Shown here piece by piece: positions 1-7,143 of a DNA stretch of 44,058 bases. Under the pieces are notes generated by a model that was not told where the DNA came from, made no database searches, and saw only the letters and a list, made by a program, of their open reading frames with translations. Position 1 is the first letter of the stretch, and each line of letters opens with the position of its first letter. Made by a program: the position numbers and the translations under genes. The stretch is from Lentisphaeria bacterium (lineage in GTDB: Bacteria > Verrucomicrobiota > Lentisphaeria > Victivallales > UBA1829), in assembly GCA_017456805.1 (NCBI GenBank), contig JAFTIQ010000005.1, forward strand, positions 1 through 44,058, written 5' to 3'.

Positions 1-66
1 TAGTAATCAAGCACTTACAAAAAGAACCTTGATTTTTACACTTTTCAGAAAAAGTCAGAAAAAAGA

Positions 67-414
67 GTGATTTCAGACAAAATCCGGGGCAAAACGGTCA
101 TCCATCAGCCGGAAGTGGAGCAAGCAGAACTGGATCCGGAAACAATGTCCCCCTTGCAAAAAGCGGTGATACAAGGTTTTCAATACCGGGATATGCTGGA
201 ATCGGGCAAGGTGGCAACTGTTTCCGAACTGGCACAGAAAGTTAAACAGGAACGCGCCTTCCTCTTCCGGGTATTGAGCCTTGTCAACCTCGCTCCGGAC
301 ATCATCGAAGCCATCCTCAACGGCAAAGCCCCTGCCAAACTCACGTTATCCAAGCCCCGAAAAAATTTTCCAGAAGATTTAATCAATCTCCGGAAACTGT
401 ATGGAATAGAGTAA
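67..414 (+). CDS. Small ParB/KorB-like helical protein, recombinase-associated type
   Basis: 115 residues from a GTG start. The reading frame is open upstream to a stop pair at 1-6, so the true start is not certain. The middle (SELAQKVKQERAFLFRVLSL, then NLAPDIIEAILNGKAP) looks like the helix-turn-helix part of ParB/KorB proteins. In that family a 'sella + x-P-x-I-x-E-A-I' segment follows the recognition helix. Short proteins of this kind often follow large serine recombinases, and the two stop codons at the left edge could end such a gene, but the recombinase itself is outside the window. A DNA-binding role in a mobile element is inference. Confidence 0.55.
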   Translation: MISDKIRGKTVIHQPEVEQAELDPETMSPLQKAVIQGFQYRDMLESGKVATVSELAQKVKQERAFLFRVLSLVNLAPDIIEAILNGKAPAKLTLSKPRKNFPEDLINLRKLYGIE

Positions 415-422
415 AAAAAGAA

Positions 423-575
423 ATGCTCGACATTTTGAAAGAGAGTGCTGTTTTAACCATGGACAGAGCTCCGCACAGCATAGAGCCGGGACAGTTGCAG
501 GATATTCTTTTACAGATTGAAATTGAGAGAGATACATCATATTCATATTCGGGCAGCCAGCACCACAGAAAATGA
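423..575 (+). CDS. Possible 50-residue hypothetical protein
   Basis: An ATG eight bases after the preceding stop opens a 50-residue frame (MLDILKESAVLTMDRAPHS, later QLQDILLQIEIERDTSY) ending in TGA. It lies in the same direction as the gene before it with only an A-rich, poor ribosome site. I recognise no family. It could be a small partner of the upstream gene or the remnant of a longer one. The following 160 bases up to the terminator at 736 show no gene. Confidence 0.3.
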   Translation: MLDILKESAVLTMDRAPHSIEPGQLQDILLQIEIERDTSYSYSGSQHHRK

Positions 576-735
576 GTTGACTGCACATGTAAATTACAGA
601 ATATTTCTCTTCTTGACAAGACCGGAGACGATTTGAAAAAGTGTTTGCAGCACCATAATATTTTCCATTCCGTTCTGAAATTTGAAAGTGCTGATAATCC
701 CTGTCAGAACCATTGCTGATTCTTCAAACGGAAAA

Positions 736-765
736 ACGGCGGCAGGATTTTTCTTCTGCCGCCGT
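736..765 (-). terminator. Bidirectional intrinsic terminator after trpB2
   Basis: A perfect 10-bp stem (ACGGCGGCAG / CTGCCGCCGT) with a 10-base loop. On the minus strand it is followed by TTTTC and lies just beyond the trpB2 stop codon. On the plus strand a T-run follows at 771, so it can also end transcription from the left. Confidence 0.85.
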
Positions 766-775
766 TACTGTTTTT

Positions 776-2164
776 TTACTGTGCAATGTCCGGTAAGGTC
801 CGGAGGGATTTTTCAATATCTTCCCCGGAAAGAGAAGATTCTGAAAGTGTTCCGTCATTGAATTTTCCATAGGCTGTCATGTCGAAATATCCGGTTCCAG
901 TCAAACCGAAGATGATTGTTTCCGCACGGTTTTCACATTTGCAGCGTAAAGCCTCATTGATTGCAGCACAAATCGCATGACTGCTTTCCGGAGCTGGGAG
1001 GATCCCCTCCACCCGGGCGAACTCTACAGCTGCTTTGAACACATCTGATTGCGGAACCGCTGTCGCCTCAATGACTTTGTCATGATACAGCTGTGAAATG
1101 ATGGAGTTCATTCCGTGGTAACGCAATCCGCCGCTGTGAATTGCCGACGGCATGAATCCGCTGCCCAGCGAGTACATTTTTGCAAGCGGACAGATCTTTC
1201 CGGTGTCGCAGTAATCATAGACAAACTTTCCCCGGGTCAAACTCGGACACGCCTCCGGTTCAACAGCAATCAAACGGTAACTCTGTTCTCCCCGCAGCAT
1301 TTCACCTGCAAAGGGGGCGATCAGACCGCCCAGGTTGGAACCGCCTCCGGCACAGCCGATGATCACATCGGGCTTGATCCCGTATTTTTCCAACGCTGTT
1401 TTCGTTTCCAAACCGATCACACTCTGGTGCAGCACCACTTGATTCAGAACGGAACCGAGGACATAACGGTAACCTTCTGTGTTCAGGGCAGTTTCCACGG
1501 CTTCTGAAACAGCGCAGCCCAAACTTCCCGGCGTTTCCGGATACTCCTTCAGGATCTTTTTCCCGACCTCTGTTGTCTGGGAAGGAGATGGAATAACGGA
1601 TGCCCCGTAAGTTCTCATCACTTCCCGCCGGAACGGCTTCTGTTCGTAGGAACACTTGACCATGAACACCCGGCATTCCAAACCGTAAAAAGCACACGCC
1701 ATGGAAAGAGCGGTTCCCCATTGTCCGGCACCGGTTTCTGTCGTCACGCCTTTCAATCCCTGCTGTTTTGCATAGTAGGCCTGCGCAATGGCAGAGTTAA
1801 GTTTGTGACTTCCGGAAGTGTTGTTTCCCTCGAACTTGTAGAAAATTTTTGCCGGAGTATCCAGCATTTTTTCCAGAAATTCTGCATGGATCAACGGTGC
1901 CGGACGGTACATCCGGTAAAAATTACGGACATCTTCTGGGATGGGGATCAGGCGGTTTGTTTCATCCATCTCCTGCGCTGCAGTTTCTTTGCAGAAAACC
2001 TTTTCCAACGCCTTTGCTGTTACGGGTTCCATTGTGACCGGATCCAGCAACGGAGCGACTTTTCCCGGCATGTCTGCCCGCATATTATACCAATTCCGGG
2101 GAAGTTCCTTCTCTGCGAGAATGATTTTGTACGGAATTTCCCTGCTTTCTGTGTTGTTTTTCAT
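776..2164 (-). CDS. trpB: Tryptophan synthase beta-like PLP enzyme (TrpB2 type)
   Basis: 462 residues, longer than classical TrpB1 (about 400) and typical of the TrpB2 branch, which makes tryptophan from indole and serine. The PLP lysine is K121 in the TSGSHKLNSA motif. The catalytic-type glutamate is E143 in TTETGAGQWG. The phosphate-binding loop is CAGGGSNLGG. ATG is preceded by AAGGAG seven bases upstream. No trpA or other trp gene is adjacent, which fits a stand-alone enzyme used for indole salvage. The 5' region is a full Trp attenuator (separate entries), direct sequence support that the gene answers to charged tRNA-Trp. Known of the family: TrpB2 often acts without TrpA. The in vivo role here is inferred. 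Confidence 0.93.
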   Translation of the reverse strand: MKNNTESREIPYKIILAEKELPRNWYNMRADMPGKVAPLLDPVTMEPVTAKALEKVFCKETAAQEMDETNRLIPIPEDVRNFYRMYRPAPLIHAEFLEKMLDTPAKIFYKFEGNNTSGSHKLNSAIAQAYYAKQQGLKGVTTETGAGQWGTALSMACAFYGLECRVFMVKCSYEQKPFRREVMRTYGASVIPSPSQTTEVGKKILKEYPETPGSLGCAVSEAVETALNTEGYRYVLGSVLNQVVLHQSVIGLETKTALEKYGIKPDVIIGCAGGGSNLGGLIAPFAGEMLRGEQSYRLIAVEPEACPSLTRGKFVYDYCDTGKICPLAKMYSLGSGFMPSAIHSGGLRYHGMNSIISQLYHDKVIEATAVPQSDVFKAAVEFARVEGILPAPESSHAICAAINEALRCKCENRAETIIFGLTGTGYFDMTAYGKFNDGTLSESSLSGEDIEKSLRTLPDIAQ

Positions 2165-2181
2165 TTTTGGCTCCTTATGTT

Positions 2182-2220
2182 AAAAAAAATAAACCCCGTT
2201 CGGTTGATTCCGGACGGGGT
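2182..2220 (-). terminator. Second intrinsic terminator in the trp leader
   Basis: Minus-strand stem ACCCCGT / ACGGGGT, one C-A mismatch, then CGG / CCG closing on an AATCAA loop, followed by a long T-rich tail. It ends only 6 bases before the trpB2 ribosome site (AAGGAG, 2171-2176). It is the second of two terminators in a row, so readthrough of the first alone is not enough for expression. Confidence 0.8.
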
Positions 2221-2256
2221 AATAAAAAAGCGGATCAAACACCATGTTCAATCCGC
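2221..2256 (-). terminator. trp attenuator terminator (regions 3:4)
   Basis: Minus-strand GCGGATTGAAC - loop ATGGT - GTTTGATCCGC, 11 paired bases including two G-U, followed by six T. The 5' arm overlaps GGCGGA (2252-2257), which can pair instead with TCCGCC at 2301-2306 next to the leader stop codon. That is the antiterminator. This is the classical 2:3 versus 3:4 choice. Confidence 0.85.
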
Positions 2257-2298
2257 CTATCTGACAATTTTATTTATCTATGCACAAACGAAGATGCC

Positions 2299-2317
2299 CC
2301 GGCGGAATTACCACCGG
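2299..2317 (-). promoter_or_regulatory. Pause hairpin (regions 1:2) of the trp leader
   Basis: CCGGTGG - TAATT - CCGCCGG, seven base pairs. It overlaps the last Trp codon and the stop codon of the leader peptide, as expected for a transcription-pause hairpin that couples RNA polymerase to the ribosome. Confidence 0.75.
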
Positions 2318-2361
2318 CGCCACCAGCAAAAAGATGAAAAATTGTGAATTTCGTTTCTCAT
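2308..2361 (-). CDS. trpL: trp leader peptide with three Trp codons
   Basis: A 17-residue frame, MRNEIHNFSSFCWWRRW, with TGG TGG CGC CGG TGG directly before TAA. Trp is among the rarest residues, so three in the last five codons just before an attenuator is strong evidence for ribosome-mediated attenuation. No Shine-Dalgarno is visible, and the predicted transcription start lies about 3 bases before ATG, so the message may be leaderless. A ribosome stalled at the Trp codons would cover region 1 and free region 2 to form the antiterminator. Confidence 0.85.
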   Translation of the reverse strand: MRNEIHNFSSFCWWRRW

Positions 2362-2370
2362 AATGAAGAG

Positions 2371-2398
2371 AATATAACACATTTTTTTAATTTGTCAA
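2371..2398 (-). promoter_or_regulatory. Sigma-70-type promoter of trpL-trpB2
   Basis: Minus-strand TTGACA at 2393-2398, a 16-base spacer and TATATT at 2371-2376. The expected start point near 2364 is almost on the leader ATG. An unusual 41-bp palindrome lies about 30 bases further upstream. Confidence 0.75.
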
Positions 2399-2429
2399 GC
2401 ATGAATCATTTTTTCTGTCGTTTTTTTTC

Positions 2430-2470
2430 GATAATGTCCGCAAAATTGCGCATATTTTGCGGACATTATC
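2430..2470. promoter_or_regulatory. Perfect 17-bp inverted repeat upstream of the trp promoter
   Basis: Arms GATAATGTCCGCAAAAT and its exact complement, separated by the seven bases TGCGCAT. No T-run follows on either strand (the T8 tract precedes it on the plus strand), so it is not a normal terminator. It could be a regulator site for the trp promoter or a small REP-like insertion. The rest of the gap to 2638 is AT-rich with no further gene seen. Confidence 0.6.
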
Positions 2471-2650
2471 TTAGTCGGAGCAAGATTGCGGCATATTTCT
2501 ACGACAAAATGTGGAACCCGTCAATATCTCGCTTGTAAAATGGAACTTTGGTGATATACTAAACAAAACTCACGTGGTTTTTGATAATCGGTCAAAATAA
2601 AACTTGCGCAAAATTTAAGACCCTACCGAATAATAAAATTGGAAATGATA

Positions 2651-2935
2651 ATGGATTATACAAAATTATCTAAAAAAATTGCTTATGCATTGCGACACAA
2701 TCCACAAAAATATGAATTAACTCCTGATGAATTTGGCTTTGTTGCCATCCGTGATTTATTAGTTGCTTTGAATAAAGACTTTGCGGAAAATAATGTTGTT
2801 ACTGTTGAAGATATCCTTAAAATCGCGGAGTGCTTTTTCCGGCTTTCAGACTATGGATATCAAAGGTCGTTTTCGGTGTTTTTGAGTGGAAAAGGTATTT
2901 TTGAGCACACCTATGGGAAGTGTTTTGCAACATAA
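2651..2935 (+). pseudogene. Truncated RNA 2'-phosphotransferase (KptA/Tpt1) remnant
   Basis: ATG at 2651 has GGAA about nine bases upstream. The first 60 or so residues (YTKLSKKIAYALRHNPQKY, GFVAIRDLLVALNK, VTVEDILKIAE) match the N-terminal domain of KptA, which moves a splice-junction 2'-phosphate from RNA to NAD. The usual protein is about 180 residues with an NAD-binding C-terminal half. Here the match stops and the frame runs into an unrelated tail (SFSVFLSGKGIFEHTYGKC) before TAA. The NAD domain is absent, so activity is very unlikely. Truncation by deletion or insertion is inferred. Confidence 0.6.
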
Positions 2936-2997
2936 CATCTTCCGCATAAAAAAAACAGTTGCTTCTAACCATTGCCCTTCACTTAAGAAATCTTAAT

Positions 2998-3210
2998 TTA
3001 CAACTCGTTGATGATAAAATACCTGGATGTTGAATCAAAACAGAGAGACATGTCATTCAGAGAATGAGTTTTTATAATTCGTTGAACAACATCAAATAAC
3101 AAGACTTTACCCCAAGGATGGTTTTTAATCGTGATTGCACCCCGTAAATCGTTTTTTCGGGAAAAAGAGCCTGTTTGTGCAACTTTTGTGTAACTTTCCG
3201 GCAGAAACAA
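2998..3210 (-). CDS. Hypothetical protein downstream of the MGMT-like gene
   Basis: A 70-residue frame beginning at a TTG two bases after the MGMT-like stop codon. No good ribosome site of its own is seen and no family is recognised. Basic N-terminal half, then a mixed stretch (GKVLLFDVVQRIIKTHSLND). It may be a translationally coupled last gene of the operon or simply an open frame. Confidence 0.3.
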   Translation of the reverse strand: MFLPESYTKVAQTGSFSRKNDLRGAITIKNHPWGKVLLFDVVQRIIKTHSLNDMSLCFDSTSRYFIINEL

Positions 3211-3212
3211 AG

Positions 3213-3530
3213 TCAGAATTTTTCCAAAATCATTTGAGATACGCTCAAATCGACCACCTGAGCATTCTTAAACACAACTCCTTCGGACTCCAGCAGACGT
3301 CGTTGAGCTTCAATACCGCCAAACGCATATGATCGGGAAAGCTGCCCTTGACTATTGACTACCCGATAACACGGAATATGCTCCGGATCAGGATTGCTAT
3401 GAAGAATATTCCCCACCACACGGGCAAAATTCCGATTCCCCAGATGCAAAGCAATTTGCCCATAGGTGGCAACTTTCCCTTGCGGAATATTCTTCACAAA
3501 TTCATACACTTTGTCATTCAAATCGATCAT
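3213..3530 (-). CDS. MGMT-family DNA-binding domain protein (alkyltransferase-like, Cys retained)
   Basis: 105 residues covering only the C-terminal, DNA-binding/active-site domain of O6-methylguanine-DNA methyltransferases: VATYGQIALHLGN (helix-turn-helix), ARVVGNILHSNP (arginine-finger region), then IPCYRVVNSQG. The family active site is PCHR. Here the acceptor Cys is kept but His is Tyr. ATL proteins (PWHR) lack the Cys, so this is intermediate: a possible short methyltransferase or a lesion-binding protein that hands damage to nucleotide excision repair. It lies 15 bases after the EFR1 gene on the same strand. Confidence 0.8.
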   Translation of the reverse strand: MIDLNDKVYEFVKNIPQGKVATYGQIALHLGNRNFARVVGNILHSNPDPEHIPCYRVVNSQGQLSRSYAFGGIEAQRRLLESEGVVFKNAQVVDLSVSQMILEKF

Positions 3531-3545
3531 ATTCGCGAAATTTTT

Positions 3546-4298
3546 TTACATAAACAAATAGTTCTTTTTATGTCCACCGAGTTTGGGAGCCATCATTTCT
3601 GCAGCGGCTTGCATGAACGCCGGATCGAGGTTGCGGGCGTGTTCGGGGCAAATATCCCGGCAACGCATACAACTTATGCAAACATTTTTATCAATCTTGT
3701 GGGGATCGGCTTTGTCGATTGCGCCCACCGGACAACCGGAAGCACAAATTCCACATTTATCGCAATTGGCATTGGCTTCAGGCTTAAAAGGAATATCCAC
3801 AAGCTCTTTGTATGTGCCGTGATTTCCGGAAAGTTCCAACTTGCCCAATACGCCGCTGTCAAGTTTTTCGGTGATTTCCCGGGCAAACTCCGCAAGCTCC
3901 TTGGTATCATTACAATCCGGACGACCGGCAGCAAACTGCCGGAAAATGGAGTGTTCGGCCACAGCAGCCACCGCCGCCACACAAACAAATCCACAAGCTT
4001 CAAGGGTGTCCTGCAATTCAGTCAAAGTATCATCCCACTCCCGATTGCCGTAAACGCAATTCAAGACTGCTTTCGCGCCATTGCCAGAAATCTTTTTGAT
4101 CCGTTCAACAGCAATCTGCGGAACCCGTCCGGCAAACGACGGAACCGAAACCAGACAAATATCCTCCGCTTGCAACGTCATCTTTTCAATATCGCAACAA
4201 ATATCTACCTCGCAAACCTCGCCCCCGAGATTGCCAGCCAGAATATCCGCCACCTTCTTCGTACCGCCCGTCGGGCTGAAATAAATATTATAAAGCAT
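3546..4298 (-). CDS. EFR1-type flavodoxin-ferredoxin fusion
   Basis: I place the start at the ATG at 4298 because GGAG sits six bases before it; the longer frame starts at TTG 4313. About 250 residues. The N-terminal flavodoxin-like domain has the FMN phosphate loop YFSPTGGTKKVA. Near residue 180 come two [4Fe-4S] motifs, CDKCGICASGCP and CISCMRCRDICP. EFR1 proteins are cytosolic electron carriers. The redox partner is unknown, and no obvious one is adjacent. Ten bases separate it from the preceding gene stop, so it is probably read with the nuclease-like operon. Confidence 0.85.
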   Translation of the reverse strand: MLYNIYFSPTGGTKKVADILAGNLGGEVCEVDICCDIEKMTLQAEDICLVSVPSFAGRVPQIAVERIKKISGNGAKAVLNCVYGNREWDDTLTELQDTLEACGFVCVAAVAAVAEHSIFRQFAAGRPDCNDTKELAEFAREITEKLDSGVLGKLELSGNHGTYKELVDIPFKPEANANCDKCGICASGCPVGAIDKADPHKIDKNVCISCMRCRDICPEHARNLDPAFMQAAAEMMAPKLGGHKKNYLFM

Positions 4299-4323
4299 TG
4301 TTTTCTCCATCAAATGAGTGATT

Positions 4324-4905
4324 TCAGTTTAATTTTTCTTGAATGGGTTCCCAGTTATTAAGAAATTCTGTAAAATCTCTGGTCAATTTTCCAGGAGATT
4401 CCCCATCGGTAAAAACAGCTTCTTTTTCTGCCTTTTTAAGGCCTCTCGTTTCTATGCAGCGAAAACCATTTTGATCATTAGTAATCCACAAATAGGTATT
4501 CTGTTTTGAACTGTTGCCGTGTATTTCAGTCAGCCGTTTTAATAGTTCTTGAGGTGTTATAATGATAAATTGCGGATCTTTGTTGTCAAACGGAAGCAAC
4601 ATCAATACCCAAAAATCTGCTTTAGAAGCGGCTATTTTATTCGAATCAAGAGTCCACCATCCGCAAGTAGTAAGATTGCTGCGAAACTTTGCATCTGCGT
4701 TGCCAAGAGTAAGATAATAGTCTTTCGTGTATTTTACTTGTAAAGAGCACATTTTTGTGTTATCGGAGTTTGTTACTAATAAATCAACTCCAGTATCTCG
4801 CCCGGGAACCCAGACATTATATGAATGTTCTTTGTTTGATAATTTTTCTTCGATATAAGCACCGGTAAGATATTCTCCAGCGTGAATAGTAAATAAAGAT
4901 TTCAT
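4324..4905 (-). CDS. Hypothetical protein with PD-(D/E)XK nuclease-like core
   Basis: 193 residues. The N-terminal part reads GEYLTGAYIEEKL, then RDTGVDLLVTNSDN, then SLQVKYTKDY. The order Glu - Asp in GVDLL - Gln-x-Lys matches the E...D...(E/Q)xK metal-binding pattern of restriction-type endonucleases, including DUF4365-like proteins. The C-terminal half is not recognised. ATG overlaps the NUDIX stop codon by four bases, so the two are translationally coupled. A nuclease role is inference from the motif; it could be a structural relative without cleavage activity. Confidence 0.55.
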   Translation of the reverse strand: MKSLFTIHAGEYLTGAYIEEKLSNKEHSYNVWVPGRDTGVDLLVTNSDNTKMCSLQVKYTKDYYLTLGNADAKFRSNLTTCGWWTLDSNKIAASKADFWVLMLLPFDNKDPQFIIITPQELLKRLTEIHGNSSKQNTYLWITNDQNGFRCIETRGLKKAEKEAVFTDGESPGKLTRDFTEFLNNWEPIQEKLN

Positions 4906-5387
4906 TTTGTATTAAACCTTTCTATGCTGTGTCCGTTATAATCTAAAATATTCAGCCCCTGTCCGGAGATGCCGTAGGCTTGGGGGATGGTTTCGTTTTG
5001 GAAGACGGCGAGGTATTTGGTCATGTTGGGAGCGAGTTTTCCGGCGAGCATTTTATCGAGAGTCATCCACTTGACGCTGCCTTCGGCAGAGCCTTTCAAC
5101 TCTCCTGAATAGGTACTGGTCTTGAAAAGAAAGACAAAATACTGCGACTGTTTAATGGGATTGTACCACTGAATATATCCGCAGTTCTGCAAGTTGGAAA
5201 CGGTCAAACCGGTTTCCTCCTGAACTTCCCGAATCACCGAAGCCACCACCGTTTCCCCCGGCTCAACGTGTCCACCGGGGAAAGTCAATCCCGACCACGG
5301 ATTCGACGGCTTGGGCAACCGTTCCTGCACAAGAACGCGCCCATCCGAGTCGGTAATCATACACATATTACAAAGTTCAGTTTCCAT
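4902..5387 (-). CDS. NUDIX hydrolase (MutT-like)
   Basis: 161 residues with a full NUDIX box: GGHVEPGETVVASVIREVQEETGL fits G-x5-E-x7-R-E-U-x-E-E-x-G-U. Family members hydrolyse nucleoside diphosphates linked to another group; MutT-like ones clean oxidised dNTPs. The N-terminal MCMITDSDGRVLVQERLPK is typical of the 8-oxo-dGTP diphosphatase-like branch. It starts two bases after the HNH gene stop and overlaps the next gene by four bases. The substrate cannot be read from sequence. Its place between two nuclease-like genes is the odd part. Confidence 0.88.
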   Translation of the reverse strand: METELCNMCMITDSDGRVLVQERLPKPSNPWSGLTFPGGHVEPGETVVASVIREVQEETGLTVSNLQNCGYIQWYNPIKQSQYFVFLFKTSTYSGELKGSAEGSVKWMTLDKMLAGKLAPNMTKYLAVFQNETIPQAYGISGQGLNILDYNGHSIERFNTK

Positions 5388-5389
5388 TA

Positions 5390-6253
5390 TTATCCAACCA
5401 AATGCTCCCGATGTTTAGCCAGCAATTCCTGCGATGGCAAAAATTTGACTGGCATAGCAATTTTCTTACCGTGCAAGCGTTGAAATTGCTCTTTAAATGC
5501 CTCATTGGTATAGTGTTCTTTGAGGGACTGGGCGAAAATCAATCGATAATCTTCATCAAAAGAAATCAGATGGCGGTCAAAAGCGACATCGTAGGTGGCA
5601 GACAGACAAAGACCGTTTTCTGGGTTCATGCGATTTTTCTTATCCTTTGCCCATTCGGTAATATGACTTGCCCGCAGAACTTCTTGCACGGGGAGTCCAG
5701 TTAAACAGCATCGCCCCTGATAAATGGAAAGAATCATCTTGCGGAAAATATGCTGATTTTGCCGAACTTGAACCTCTTTGAGTTTGCTTTTGCCCTCTGG
5801 AGTATTGATAGCAATGTCATCAGGAATCAACAGCGGATTAGGTACAATTTTTACTTTTTCCAACTCTTGAGCAAGCTGCTGTGCATCTTTGGCAACTTCA
5901 AATTGTTCGATCATAGAGGTCTGCCGATCCGCCAAAGTCAGAAATTGAGAAAAATCTTTAATTGCTGCAGAACAAAATCCTTTTTTCCAATAACTTTTTG
6001 ATGGCTCATTACAGAAAACTCCGCCATCGGATTTTTTTTGCTCGCCTTTTACAAATCTGTAAAGCTCTGCCAATCGTTCCACATCCCGAATATCCCAAAC
6101 AGATTCAGACGGAGCCAGAAAAACGCCTTGTTGATGTAACGCCTTATCAATCTTTTTTAGTGCAGCAACATACGATGGTGCAGTATTACTTCCCTCTGCA
6201 TGAATTTCAGAGGAAAAAGCAAGATAACGTTCTTCAATCGGAAATATGTTCAT
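5390..6253 (-). CDS. HNH endonuclease
   Basis: 287 residues. The C-terminal third holds an HNH_2-type nuclease core: GRCCLTGLPVQEVLRASHI, then NRMNPENGLCLSATYDVAFD. It has the Cys pair, the catalytic-type His in ASHI, the Asn of NGLCL and the distal Asp/His (FDRHLISFD). The N-terminal two thirds is helical and unrecognised and probably recognises the target. It overlaps the upstream HTH gene by four bases. Such proteins are usually restriction-like DNA nucleases. No methyltransferase is present nearby, so either unmodified self DNA is not the target or another trigger is needed. Confidence 0.85.
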   Translation of the reverse strand: MNIFPIEERYLAFSSEIHAEGSNTAPSYVAALKKIDKALHQQGVFLAPSESVWDIRDVERLAELYRFVKGEQKKSDGGVFCNEPSKSYWKKGFCSAAIKDFSQFLTLADRQTSMIEQFEVAKDAQQLAQELEKVKIVPNPLLIPDDIAINTPEGKSKLKEVQVRQNQHIFRKMILSIYQGRCCLTGLPVQEVLRASHITEWAKDKKNRMNPENGLCLSATYDVAFDRHLISFDEDYRLIFAQSLKEHYTNEAFKEQFQRLHGKKIAMPVKFLPSQELLAKHREHLVG

Positions 6254-6456
6254 CGATTACCTCTGTCCGCAGCCTGTCCGGAATGAACCCAGGCATCGAC
6301 TTCGGCTATCTTGAATTTCCAGAATTTGCCGATGCGGTGTCCGGGAAGATTTTTCTTTTCAAGGTACACATATATGGTCTCCCGGCGGACACCGAGATAT
6401 TCTGCGATTTCTTTGATGGAGAGCCATCTGTTTTCTATCAAATCAAGCTTTTTCAT
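6250..6456 (-). CDS. Excisionase/MerR-type HTH protein
   Basis: 68 residues, almost entirely a HTH_17 domain: WLSIKEIAEYLGVRRETIYVYLEK, then LPGHRIGKFWKFKIAEVDAW, the wing. First gene of the operon and likely its autoregulator or a DNA-recognition partner of the HNH protein, with which it overlaps by four bases. Its promoter carries a perfect palindrome over the -10 element. Confidence 0.88.
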   Translation of the reverse strand: MKKLDLIENRWLSIKEIAEYLGVRRETIYVYLEKKNLPGHRIGKFWKFKIAEVDAWVHSGQAADRGNR

Positions 6457-6521
6457 TACAATATTCCTGAAACGCCCAAATTTTCATTTTTTCGGAAAAG
6501 GTGTCACTACATACCGTTTGG

Positions 6522-6553
6522 GATAATATATCAATATTATCGTAAAATTTCAA
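6522..6553 (-). promoter_or_regulatory. Promoter with palindromic operator for the HTH-HNH operon
   Basis: Minus-strand TTGAAA (6548-6553), 17-base spacer, TATATT (6525-6530). The inverted repeat GATAATAT - 4 bases - ATATTATC (6522-6541) covers the -10 element, so a bound repressor would block RNA polymerase. The HTH protein is the obvious candidate. Confidence 0.6.
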
Positions 6554-6622
6554 ACAACAATGCAAGAAAAAGTGTTAGTTTTATGTAGTTTTTATTGGCT
6601 TTACTGAATTTTTCAGGATGTT

Positions 6623-7081
6623 TCACGAGAATGAAATCTCTCTTGTTGTTCCGAATCGTTCAAATGCCAGTTGCAGGTGTTCCTGATCGGAATTGCTGTC
6701 GGTGGCATCGGAATAATGCGAAACAGGAAGTTCCCGGCAAGAAAGAGTTCCGGCTGAATAAATGTATTCTCCATACTCCAGGCTGCCGCCTTCTTCGTAA
6801 TGGAGCAGCAAAGATTTTATGGGGGCAATTTCATTGAGAAACTTTATCAGAGCAATGACCTCTTCATCACTGGATCTCCATTTTACCCAATATGCCATGC
6901 TGACCTCTTTCTCATAGACATAAAACGCAGCATCAAAAATATATCGGTCAGAACCGGCGTAGAATCCCTTACGCTGTTGGTCGGCGGCTTCTTTTAATTG
7001 CATTAAAACTGCATTAACTTTAAGAGCCTCTCGTTTGCTGCGGCATTCAATTTTTAAGGAAACAAAGCATATATTTGCCAT
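6623..7081 (-). CDS. Hypothetical protein, possibly Api92-like ferredoxin-fold
   Basis: 152 residues with GGAG six bases before ATG. It reads as an alternating beta-alpha protein (ICFVSLKIECRSKREALKVN, then DAAFYVYEKEVSMAYWVKWR, then LLLHYEEGGSLEYGEY). The layout recalls the ferredoxin-like Api92/DUF1281 proteins of phages and plasmids, but no diagnostic motif is present, so the family call is weak. It stands alone, diverging from the next gene. Confidence 0.5.
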   Translation of the reverse strand: MANICFVSLKIECRSKREALKVNAVLMQLKEAADQQRKGFYAGSDRYIFDAAFYVYEKEVSMAYWVKWRSSDEEVIALIKFLNEIAPIKSLLLHYEEGGSLEYGEYIYSAGTLSCRELPVSHYSDATDSNSDQEHLQLAFERFGTTREISFS

Positions 7082-7143
7082 AATTTACTCCATAAATAAA
7101 AAGTGGCAGATTATGTAATTATCTTGCAGAAAACAGTGTTGCC

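Noticed and set aside
3348..4361. 337-residue open frame opposite the EFR1 and MGMT-like genes
   Set aside because: Antisense shadow. The opposite strand has clear domains and ribosome sites; this frame has none.
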